Source of the DNA: an uncultured Candidatus Saccharibacteria bacterium
GTDB lineage: Bacteria; Patescibacteria; Saccharimonadia; Saccharimonadales; UBA4665
Length of the DNA stretch: 7,626 nucleotides
Assembly: GCA_903925195.1 (NCBI GenBank)
Contig: CAIYEO010000076.1
Location: forward strand, 1-7,626
Direction of reading: 5' to 3'
Part shown: positions 1 to 6,253 of the stretch, one piece after another
Position numbering within the stretch: the first letter of the stretch is position 1
How the letters are laid out: the number at the start of each line of letters is the position of its first letter
Translations under genes and position numbers: made by a program
The notes under the pieces: model-generated
Seen by the model: only the letters and a program-made list of their open reading frames with translations
Database searches by the model: none
What the model was told of the DNA's origin: nothing

Positions 1-344
1 CTGAAGGATTTTATGAAAAACATGGCGGCAAAACTATTGCCTTGGCTCAATTCATACCAATTGCTCGAACATTTGTTCCTGTCGTAGCTGGAATTGGTAA
101 AATGGATCGTAAAAAGTTTGTTATCTACAACATTATCGGAGCTACAACATGGGGAGCAGGAGTTGTTCTTTTGGGTGCCTGGTTAGGTAAAAAGATACCA
201 AATATTGATCGTTACTTATTACCGATAATTGGCTTAGCGGTAATGGTCAGCTTTGGACCAATGCTCTATCATATAGTAAAAAATATGTTAGAAAGTTACA
301 AAAAGAAACAACAAAAAGTCATAAAAAGAAACAACAAAAATTAA
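1..344 (+). CDS. DedA-family inner membrane protein, C-terminal part (5' end outside the window)
   Basis: The open frame enters from the left edge (first complete codon at 3) and ends at TAA 342-344. It runs [14 protein letters not shown], then [18 protein letters not shown], which is the conserved DedA core (family form: F..RYG..ai..aRFiPgvRtf.P..AG...M). Two hydrophobic segments follow (roughly [19 protein letters not shown] and [18 protein letters not shown]), then a Lys/Asn/Gln-rich cytoplasmic-type tail. DedA proteins are integral membrane proteins of the SNARE-associated/VTT group, linked to phospholipid handling and proton-dependent envelope homeostasis. An apparent TTG start at 42 is only an internal Leu codon, because homology continues upstream of it. 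Oddities: the first Arg usual in the aRFiPg motif is Gln here, and the tail is encoded by two 18-bp direct repeats. The stop codon interlocks with that of convergent uvrA. The family call is firm; the substrate is unknown. Confidence 0.9.
   Translation, partial: EGFYEKHGGKTIALAQFIPIARTFVPVVAGIGKMDRKKFVIYNIIGATTWGAGVVLLGAWLGKKIPNIDRYLLPIIGLAVMVSFGPMLYHIVKNMLESYKKKQQKVIKRNNKN
300..340. repeat. Two 18-bp exact direct repeats (period 23) at the dedA 3' end
   Basis: The 18-mer AAAAAGAAACAACAAAAA occurs at 300-317 and again at 323-340. The period of 23 bp is not a multiple of three, so the first copy encodes KKKQQK and the second is read in another frame as part of IKRNNKN. It looks like a short tandem duplication that changed the C-terminus of the DedA protein. 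The A-rich low complexity makes slippage a likely origin. It also lies immediately 3' of uvrA. Confidence 0.85.
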
Positions 345-3151
345 AGTAGTTTACTTAAGTACTGTCCGGTATAACTAGCTGCTACTTTTGCTACTTTTTC
401 AGGAGTACCTTCGGCGATAATTTGACCACCACCTTGGCCGCCCTCTGGACCCATATCTATTAAGTAATCGGCATTTTTTATAACATCTAAATTATGTTCA
501 ATAATAATCATACTATTACCAGCATCGACTAATGCGTGAAGAACGCCTAGTAACTTATCAACATCAGCCATATGAAGTCCAGTTGTTGGTTCATCTAAGA
601 TATATAAGGTTCGACCGGTTGGTCTTCTAGATAACTCGCTAGCCAGTTTTATTCTTTGGGCTTCACCGCCACTTAAAGTAGTAGCTGATTGGCCAAGCTT
701 TATATAACTTAGACCAACATCAACTAGGGTTTGTAGTTTTCTAGCAATTCCGGGAATATTTGCAAAAAATTCTAATGCTTGCTCGCATGTCATTTGAAGA
801 ATGTCAGATATATTTTTTCCCTTAAATTGGATTTCAAGAACTTCCCGATTATATCTTTTTCCATGACAAACCTCACAAACAACATAAACGTCTGGCAAAA
901 AGTGCATTTCAATTTTAATAATTCCATCGCCTGAACAATTCTCACAGCGACCACCTTTAACATTAAAGCTAAATCTACCACTAGAATAGCCCCTTAGCCT
1001 AGCTTCAGGTGTATTAGCATAAAGATCTCTAATGGGAGTAAATAGTCCAGTATAGGTTGCTGGATTAGATCTTGGAGTTCTACCAATTGCTGATTGATCA
1101 ATAACAATTGCTTTATCTAATTCTTTAATGCCCTCAATATCATCATGGCTTCCAGGAACGGTGCTGGCACGATGGAGTCTAGCTAATAATTCCTTGGCTA
1201 AAATATCATTTATTAGTGTCGATTTTCCAGATCCACTAACTCCAGAGACTACAACCATAGTGCCTAGTGGGATCGTAACATTAATATTTTTTAGGTTATT
1301 TTCACGAGCACCTTTAATGACAATATTCTTTTTATTTCCTGGTCTTCTTTTTTTAGGTACAGATATTTTTTTATTATTACTTAAATACTGTCCAGTTAAA
1401 CTTTTTGGATTATCTATAATCTGCTGTGGCGTACCTTGTGCTACGATTTCACCTCCATGGATACCTGCTCCAGGACCGATGTCTAGAACATAATCTGCTG
1501 AACGAATAGTGTCTTCATCATGCTCAACAACAATAACGCTATTACCAATGTCTCTTAAGTGGATTAGGGTCGCTATTAACTTTGCATTGTCTCTTTGATG
1601 CAATCCAATACTTGGTTCGTCTAAAACGTAGAGTACACCCGTTAACCCAGAACCAATTTGAGTTGCAAGCCTAATTCTCTGGGCTTCACCACCACTTAAA
1701 GTAGTAGCTGATCTAGCAAGAGTTAAATAATTAAGTCCTACATTTTGCATAAAAGTTAGTCTGAGATTTATTTCTTTTAGTATTTGGGCTGCTATATGTT
1801 GTTCGTTTACACCTAAAGTTAGATGGCTTAAAAAGTCTATCGCATCATCAATACTAAGCTCACAAATATCCATAATGGAAACACCACTAACTGTTACTGC
1901 TAGAACTTCCGGCTTAAGCCTTCTTCCATGACATGTGTTGCATGGTTTTTCTCGCATAAATCTTTCAATATCTCGTCTCATAAAGTCACTTTCTGTTTCT
2001 TTATGACGACGTTCTAAATTAGATATTACACCTTCGTAAGTAGCACTGAAAAATCGTCCACCGCCGAGGCTAATCTGGTATATATCCTTACCTGTACCGT
2101 AAAATATTATGTCCATCTGCTTTGAACTTAGCTCAGAAGTTGGAACAGATAAGCTGAATTTATACTTTTCAGCAACCGCCTGGAGTTTTTTCATATACCA
2201 AGCATCAACACTAAATCTATTGAATGGCCTTATGGCACCCTCAGCTATCGATAATCGGCCGTTAGGAATAACAAGCTCTGGATCAACCTCAAGTCGATTA
2301 CCAAGCCCTGTACATACCGGACAAGCACCATGAGGTGAATTAAAACTGAATGTTCTAGGTTCTAAATCAGGAATAGAAATATCTGGATGATCTATGCATG
2401 CATACTTAAGGCTATATAATATTTCGTTATTTTCATCGGCATCGAAAATTACAACTTTTCCAGATGCAATTTCCAAAGCCTGCTCAACCGATTGAGCCAA
2501 CCTAGTATGACTTTCTTTATTATTAACAAGTCTATCTACAACAATTTCTATAGTGTGTTTAAAATTTTTGTCTAGTTCAGGAAACTCATCTAACGAGTAG
2601 ATAACGTTATCTACTCTAACTCTAGCAAAACCGGCACGCATATATTGTTCTGGAATATGCTCGAAAGCACCTTTTTTATCCAAGATTATTGGTGCTAGAA
2701 CCATTATCTTATTGCCTAGGTTATGACCTTTTATTTTCTCTGTAATATCTGTAGTAGTCTGACGTTCTACGGGCTTTTGGCAAATTGGACAATGAGGAAT
2801 TCCAATTCTTGCAAATAATAATCGCATATAGTCATAAATTTCAGTAACTGTAGCGACGGTCGAGCGAGGGTTACGACTAGTAGATTTTTGATCAATACTA
2901 ATTGCCGGTGAAAGACCATCAATTTGATCAACATCTGGTTTTTCCATGACACCCAAGAATTGACGTGCATAACTACTTAAAGATTCTACATATCTACGTT
3001 GTCCTTCTGCGTAAATCGTATCGAAGGCTAGGCTAGATTTTCCAGACCCTGACAGACCAGTCATAACGACTAGTTTATCTCTGGGAATCGTAACATTAAT
3101 ATCTTTAAGGTTATGTTCCCTGGCGCCTTTTATAATAATCTTGTCAGCCAT
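341..3151 (-). CDS. uvrA: Excinuclease ABC subunit A (UvrA)
   Basis: UvrA is the dimeric ATPase that finds bulky DNA lesions and loads UvrB in nucleotide excision repair. At 936 residues it is full length for the family. Seen in order: Walker [10 protein letters not shown] (32-40), the UvrB-binding/insertion region with CPIC (121-124), zinc ligands C252/H255 and C277/C280 (ACPVCTGLG), CNTC (404-407), signature LSGGEAQRI (485-493) and Walker B LYVLDEP (507-513). The second ABC half has Walker [10 protein letters not shown] (637-645), a zinc finger with C736/C739 and C759/C762 (CENC...CEVCHGKRY), LSGGEAQRI (826-834) and Walker B LYILDEP (849-855). The ATG start gives the standard [17 protein letters not shown]-terminus. 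A TATAAT box lies only 17 bp upstream, so the leader is about 10 nt and no Shine-Dalgarno is visible. One oddity: the usual first Cys-x2-Cys of zinc site 1 is Cys-x2-His. Confidence 0.98.
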   Translation of the reverse strand: MADKIIIKGAREHNLKDINVTIPRDKLVVMTGLSGSGKSSLAFDTIYAEGQRRYVESLSSYARQFLGVMEKPDVDQIDGLSPAISIDQKSTSRNPRSTVATVTEIYDYMRLLFARIGIPHCPICQKPVERQTTTDITEKIKGHNLGNKIMVLAPIILDKKGAFEHIPEQYMRAGFARVRVDNVIYSLDEFPELDKNFKHTIEIVVDRLVNNKESHTRLAQSVEQALEIASGKVVIFDADENNEILYSLKYACIDHPDISIPDLEPRTFSFNSPHGACPVCTGLGNRLEVDPELVIPNGRLSIAEGAIRPFNRFSVDAWYMKKLQAVAEKYKFSLSVPTSELSSKQMDIIFYGTGKDIYQISLGGGRFFSATYEGVISNLERRHKETESDFMRRDIERFMREKPCNTCHGRRLKPEVLAVTVSGVSIMDICELSIDDAIDFLSHLTLGVNEQHIAAQILKEINLRLTFMQNVGLNYLTLARSATTLSGGEAQRIRLATQIGSGLTGVLYVLDEPSIGLHQRDNAKLIATLIHLRDIGNSVIVVEHDEDTIRSADYVLDIGPGAGIHGGEIVAQGTPQQIIDNPKSLTGQYLSNNKKISVPKKRRPGNKKNIVIKGARENNLKNINVTIPLGTMVVVSGVSGSGKSTLINDILAKELLARLHRASTVPGSHDDIEGIKELDKAIVIDQSAIGRTPRSNPATYTGLFTPIRDLYANTPEARLRGYSSGRFSFNVKGGRCENCSGDGIIKIEMHFLPDVYVVCEVCHGKRYNREVLEIQFKGKNISDILQMTCEQALEFFANIPGIARKLQTLVDVGLSYIKLGQSATTLSGGEAQRIKLASELSRRPTGRTLYILDEPTTGLHMADVDKLLGVLHALVDAGNSMIIIEHNLDVIKNADYLIDMGPEGGQGGGQIIAEGTPEKVAKVAASYTGQYLSKLL

Positions 3152-3167
3152 AATTTTAAGTCGCTCA

Positions 3168-3190
3168 ATTATACCTCAAAATAGACTCTT
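3168..3190 (-). promoter_or_regulatory. Putative uvrA promoter (-10 box; short leader)
   Basis: On the - strand a perfect TATAAT occupies 3168-3173. Seventeen bases further upstream is only TGGTAA, a weak -35. The predicted start is near 3161, about 10 nt before the ATG, so the mRNA would be almost leaderless. The -10 context AGGTATAATT also occurs at the promoter upstream of the LysM-CHAP gene, which supports the assignment. No LexA-type operator was recognised. Confidence 0.55.
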
Positions 3191-3223
3191 TTACCATAGC
3201 AAGGTCGATACATAGATTAATTA

Positions 3224-3249
3224 GCATAAACATTATGCAATTATATTGC
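3224..3249. repeat. Two overlapping short inverted repeats in the divergent intergenic region
   Basis: GCATAA-aca-TTATGC (3224-3238) is a perfect 6-bp inverted repeat with a 3-nt centre. It shares its last GC with a second one, GCAAT-tat-ATTGC (3237-3249), which runs into the -35 box (3246-3251) of the rightward gene. Tandem palindromes at a promoter are typical of protein operators. Arms this short in AT-rich DNA can also arise by chance. Confidence 0.5.
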
Positions 3250-3274
3250 CATAGTGTCATTTATGTTGTAGTAT
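3246..3274 (+). promoter_or_regulatory. Putative promoter of the small membrane protein gene
   Basis: TTGCCA at 3246-3251 (five of six matches to TTGACA) is separated by exactly 17 bp from TAGTAT at 3269-3274 (four of six matches to TATAAT). The predicted start is about 3281, giving a leader of roughly 24 nt that contains GGAG before the ATG at 3305. The -35 box overlaps the second palindrome at 3237-3249. Confidence 0.5.
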
Positions 3275-3293
3275 TAGCTTAAATAGTAAGTAT

Positions 3294-3297
3294 GGAG
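3294..3297 (+). promoter_or_regulatory. Ribosome binding site (GGAG) of the small membrane protein gene
   Basis: GGAG stands 7 nt before the ATG at 3305, a normal Shine-Dalgarno spacing. This is the main evidence that the 69-codon frame is translated from this ATG. Confidence 0.6.
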
Positions 3298-3304
3298 TCG
3301 TGGC

Positions 3305-3514
3305 ATGCAGGAAATGATAATACTTGGACAAATTCCAGGAACCAATATACAGATAACGTTCTATGAATGGTTAGTTGTAGTGCTATCTATTACTGCTACT
3401 ATATATCTAACTTATAGATTAACTAATAATTTTCAGAAAATCAGATTATATTTCAATATTGCAGTATTACTATTTTTTGAAAAACATCTTAAAAATCATC
3501 ACCTGAAGGCATAA
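3305..3514 (+). CDS. Small hypothetical membrane protein, 69 aa
   Basis: I do not recognise this protein. It starts with MQEMIILGQIPGTNIQ, has a clear transmembrane stretch at about residues 18-37 (TFYEWLVVVLSITATIYLTY), then a polar basic segment and a second hydrophobic patch (about 49-58, YFNIAVLLFF), ending in a His/Lys-rich tail HLKNHHLKA. Evidence that it is real: ATG with GGAG 7 nt upstream, a plausible promoter with 17-bp spacing, and a membrane segment built from mixed codons rather than low complexity. It lies divergent to uvrA and convergent with exonuclease I. The last 26 bp of the frame (from 3489) overlap the end of the exonuclease gene on the other strand, so the final eight residues may be the least conserved. 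Function unknown; it may be a regulatory or scaffold micro-membrane protein, which is inference only. Confidence 0.6.
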   Translation: MQEMIILGQIPGTNIQITFYEWLVVVLSITATIYLTYRLTNNFQKIRLYFNIAVLLFFEKHLKNHHLKA

Positions 3515-4925
3515 TTGCCTCAGCCCATAATTTTAATTCTTCCAATATAAAGAGTTGTTCTTTTGTGGTTTTTGGATTCTTAGCAATTTCTTCTAGCTTC
3601 TTATAATATTGACTAGCTCTGGAGTTATCACCATCTGAATAGAAATAGTCATGTTGATGCTTTTGCCATATTTCATTAATTTCATCATTTTTTTGTTCAG
3701 GGTAGTTTCTTGCTACATATAAAGGATATATTTTTACGAGCCTTTCATCTAAGAAATTAGGCATTTTAGAATAATCGTAGGCCGTTTGATGAACCTGAGC
3801 CATTACTTTTTTATCTTGATCACCTATGAAACCATTATAAAGATTAGCCTCGAAATTAGCTTTATATTTATTTTGATCATCAGATCTTTGATTATCTAAC
3901 AAATCTCTAGCTTCTAGGATCTTTTCTAAAAAGCCATTCATAGATAAAAGCTTAGTGTAATTCTTGTCTATCGTAGTCTTTTCTAGTTTTAATCTTTTCC
4001 AGTCTTCCGGTAAAAGTACAGCCATAGGAGCAATTGCGGGACATCTGTTAAATTGTAAGTTTTTAACGGGTAATCTATTATCTGGCTCGTCTTTATTGTA
4101 TTTCCAGACTTCAACTATCTCGCTAGCAGACATATTTTCATAAATTGAAGGATCTTTAGTAAGGTCATAAATCATAACTCCTTGCTTCGTCTGACTATTC
4201 GGAATAACTGTGACAATAGAAGCTTTTTCGTTATCTATCGAATAGCCGCCAGAGACATGAACAAATTTCGGATTTTTCAGAACAAAATCAGCCACCTTAT
4301 TTTTATCTCTCATATCAAGTAGATAAGAAAATAATTTAGGCTGTTTTTCTTTTAATAATTTAGCTAATGCAATTAACGCCTCGACGTCACTCATTGCATC
4401 ATGCGCCTTAAGATGTGAGATGTTATTGGCCTTTGCTAGTATTTCCAGGCGATTAGTTGAAACATTGTCCTTGTCATTAGGCCAGTTAACGCCTTCTGGT
4501 CTGAGTGCTCTAGTCATTCTAATAACGTCTAGTAAATCCCATTTTGAACGCTGATCTCTCCATTGCCATTCATATGAATCATAAAGATTTCTGTAAAGTA
4601 AGAATCTCATAAACTCATCATCAAAACTTATATTGTTATATCCAATAAAAATAGTTCCAGGCTTTGATATTTGTTGATTAAAGATTTTAATGAAAGCATC
4701 TTCGGTTATACCTTCAGCCAATGTCTTCTGTGGAGTAATACCCGTAACCATGATAGCTGATGGCTCAGGTAATATATCTTCAGTTTGTTTAATCAGGTGG
4801 TTTTCTGGTTCACCTACTGGGTTCATGTCTAGGTCAGTACGCTGACCAGCAAATTGCATTATTCTTGCTTCTCTCGCACTTAGACCGGTTGTTTCTAGAT
4901 CGTAAAAGAAAAATGTATTATCCAT
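3489..4925 (-). CDS. sbcB: Exodeoxyribonuclease I (ExoI/SbcB family)
   Basis: This enzyme degrades single-stranded DNA 3' to 5' in recombination and mismatch repair. The 478-residue product is the family's usual size (E. coli about 475) and aligns from end to end by eye. The DEDDh nuclease residues are visible: D9 and E11 in FFYDLETTGL, D102 in GYNNISFDDE, and H175 and D180 in KAHDAMSD. Family blocks GEPENHLIK, VTGITPQKT, YRNLYDSYEWQW, RSKWDLLDVIR and ALRPEGVNWP match the E. coli protein closely. The middle (about 200-340, containing FVHVSGGYS) corresponds to the SH3-like domain and the rest to the helical C-terminal domain that completes the DNA clamp. The ATG is 5 bp after the obg stop with no obvious Shine-Dalgarno, implying co-transcription and possibly coupled translation. 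The protein ends in MPSGDDF, an acidic tail with terminal Phe that resembles an SSB C-terminus. Confidence 0.97.
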   Translation of the reverse strand: MDNTFFFYDLETTGLSAREARIMQFAGQRTDLDMNPVGEPENHLIKQTEDILPEPSAIMVTGITPQKTLAEGITEDAFIKIFNQQISKPGTIFIGYNNISFDDEFMRFLLYRNLYDSYEWQWRDQRSKWDLLDVIRMTRALRPEGVNWPNDKDNVSTNRLEILAKANNISHLKAHDAMSDVEALIALAKLLKEKQPKLFSYLLDMRDKNKVADFVLKNPKFVHVSGGYSIDNEKASIVTVIPNSQTKQGVMIYDLTKDPSIYENMSASEIVEVWKYNKDEPDNRLPVKNLQFNRCPAIAPMAVLLPEDWKRLKLEKTTIDKNYTKLLSMNGFLEKILEARDLLDNQRSDDQNKYKANFEANLYNGFIGDQDKKVMAQVHQTAYDYSKMPNFLDERLVKIYPLYVARNYPEQKNDEINEIWQKHQHDYFYSDGDNSRASQYYKKLEEIAKNPKTTKEQLFILEELKLWAEAIMPSGDDF

Positions 4926-4930
4926 ACTAT

Positions 4931-6211
4931 CTAGTATACGATTTCACCCTTATTCCCAATAACTATTTTTTGACCTGATTCAAGTCCAAGACGGTTTAAC
5001 TCTTGAAAAACTCCTGTTTTCTTCATAACATCTCGTAATCTATAGATACTCTCTGGATTATCAAAATCAGTACGGGAAGCAAACTTTTCAAGATTTTTTC
5101 CAGTTACTATGAAATCATTCCTGTGCTTAGCAATTTTCCAAATTGAATCATCATCATTCAAACGTATTACAGGTATGGCATTTGAAATGACTGCTTCGGA
5201 TTTTTCAATTTTCTTTTTCTGAGCATTAACTAATTTACTAACTTCTCGCAAGAAGACATCTAGACCTTTGTGGCTAGTAGCAGAAATAGCTAAAATCTTA
5301 GTGCTCTTTGGAACTATTTTCTCTAATTTTGCCACTAGTTTAGCGAGCTGTTTTTCATCTAAAGCTTCTGTTTTATTAATAACAACTACCTGAGGTTTGG
5401 TAGATAAATCTATCGAATAAAGGCTAAGTTCTTTTTGGATAGTTTTATATGCCTTAGCTATATTATCCTGATAAGCATCAATCAGGTGAACTAAGACTAA
5501 AGTTCTCTCAACGTGGCGCAGAAACTCATCACCAAGTCCCCTACCGCTAGCAGCACCTTCAATTAGTCCCGGGATATCTGCAAATAATAGTGAGGTACGT
5601 TTGTCTAAATCTACCATCCCCAAATTAGGGGTTAGTGTGGTGAATGGATAATCTGCGATTTCAGGCCGAGCATTAGATATCACAGATAGTAACGTAGACT
5701 TACCAGCATTTGGCAATCCAATCAATCCTATGTCTGCAATTGACTTAAGTTCAAGTCTAGCCATTAATGTCTCTCCTGGTTCACCCTTTTCGGCAAATCT
5801 AGGAGCTTGCCTGACAGAACTAATAAAGTGAGCGTTGCCATAACCACCTCGACCACCATGAGCAATAATGACTCTCTGGTGATTCTTAGTTATATCTGCA
5901 ACAATTTCATTTTCCTCGTCATAGATAACCGTGCCTAGTGGCATATAGATAACAATGTCCTTACCACTACGTCCATGTTTTTTTTGTTTCTCTCCATTGT
6001 TTCCAGATTGAGCTTTTACTTCTTTTTGGTATCTAAAATTAGCCAGTGTATTTTCATTATTGGATCCAACAATGACTACGTTTCCGCCGTTTCCGCCGTC
6101 ACCACCGTCTGGACCTCCACGATCAATAAATTTTTCATGCCTAAAATTAATAACGCCGTTTCCGCCGTCACCTGCTATTAATTTAATGTCTGCTTTGTCT
6201 ATAAAACTCAT
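4931..6211 (-). CDS. obg: GTPase Obg/CgtA, ribosome-associated
   Basis: Obg is an essential GTPase that binds the large ribosomal subunit and couples assembly to growth and stress signals. The 426-residue product has all three family domains. The glycine-rich Obg fold is at 1-157, with GDGGNG (15-20) and GGPDGGDGGNGGN (32-44). The G domain has G1 GLPNAGKST (165-173), switch I FTT (190-192), G3 DIPGL (212-216), G4 NKTE (279-282) and G5 SAT (310-312). The C-terminal OCT domain (about 355-426) has FIVTGKNLEKF, RLRDVMKKTGV and KIVIGNKGEIVY. The ATG is supported by AGGG four bases upstream, a short but workable spacing. G4 ends in Glu where most Obg proteins have Asp. It is followed by exonuclease I after 5 bp and preceded by the LysM-CHAP gene after 42 bp, with its own -10-like element in that gap. 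Confidence 0.98.
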   Translation of the reverse strand: MSFIDKADIKLIAGDGGNGVINFRHEKFIDRGGPDGGDGGNGGNVVIVGSNNENTLANFRYQKEVKAQSGNNGEKQKKHGRSGKDIVIYMPLGTVIYDEENEIVADITKNHQRVIIAHGGRGGYGNAHFISSVRQAPRFAEKGEPGETLMARLELKSIADIGLIGLPNAGKSTLLSVISNARPEIADYPFTTLTPNLGMVDLDKRTSLLFADIPGLIEGAASGRGLGDEFLRHVERTLVLVHLIDAYQDNIAKAYKTIQKELSLYSIDLSTKPQVVVINKTEALDEKQLAKLVAKLEKIVPKSTKILAISATSHKGLDVFLREVSKLVNAQKKKIEKSEAVISNAIPVIRLNDDDSIWKIAKHRNDFIVTGKNLEKFASRTDFDNPESIYRLRDVMKKTGVFQELNRLGLESGQKIVIGNKGEIVY

Positions 6212-6221
6212 ATATCCCTAT

Positions 6222-6230
6222 AGTATAGCA
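6222..6230 (-). promoter_or_regulatory. Putative extended -10 promoter of obg
   Basis: On the - strand TATACT (6222-6227) is preceded by TGC (6228-6230), an extended -10 (TGnTATAAT type). No good -35 box is seen at 17 bp. It lies in the 42-bp gap between the LysM-CHAP stop and obg, placing the start about 5 nt upstream of the obg ATG. A start that close would leave no room for the AGGG ribosome binding site, so either the start is placed differently or this box is not used. Confidence 0.3.
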
Positions 6231-6240
6231 AAAAATGCTA
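6226..6240. repeat. Inverted repeat TAGCA-A5-TGCTA between LysM-CHAP gene and obg
   Basis: A perfect 5-bp inverted repeat (6226-6230 and 6236-6240) surrounds five A (five T in the - strand RNA). It partly overlaps the -10-like TATACT. The T run lies in the loop rather than after the stem, so it is not a standard intrinsic terminator. It could be a small operator or a weak hairpin. Confidence 0.35.
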
Positions 6241-6253
6241 AATTATTGTATAA

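Noticed and set aside
344..361. AAGTA-gtt-TACTT hairpin and the palindrome TACTTAAGTA near the dedA/uvrA junction
   Set aside because: Stems are only 5 bp, AT-rich and not followed by a T run on either strand, and the bases lie in uvrA codons; not a supportable terminator.
1128..1493. A 121-codon + strand frame, plus shorter frames at 2109-2333, 790-981 and 2767-2970
   Set aside because: All lie inside uvrA, whose full-length protein matches the family throughout; they are shadows of it.
6085..6172. 19-bp exact direct repeat (6085-6103 and 6154-6172)
   Set aside because: It encodes the repeated GDGGNG motif of the Obg domain and is explained by the protein's glycine repeats.
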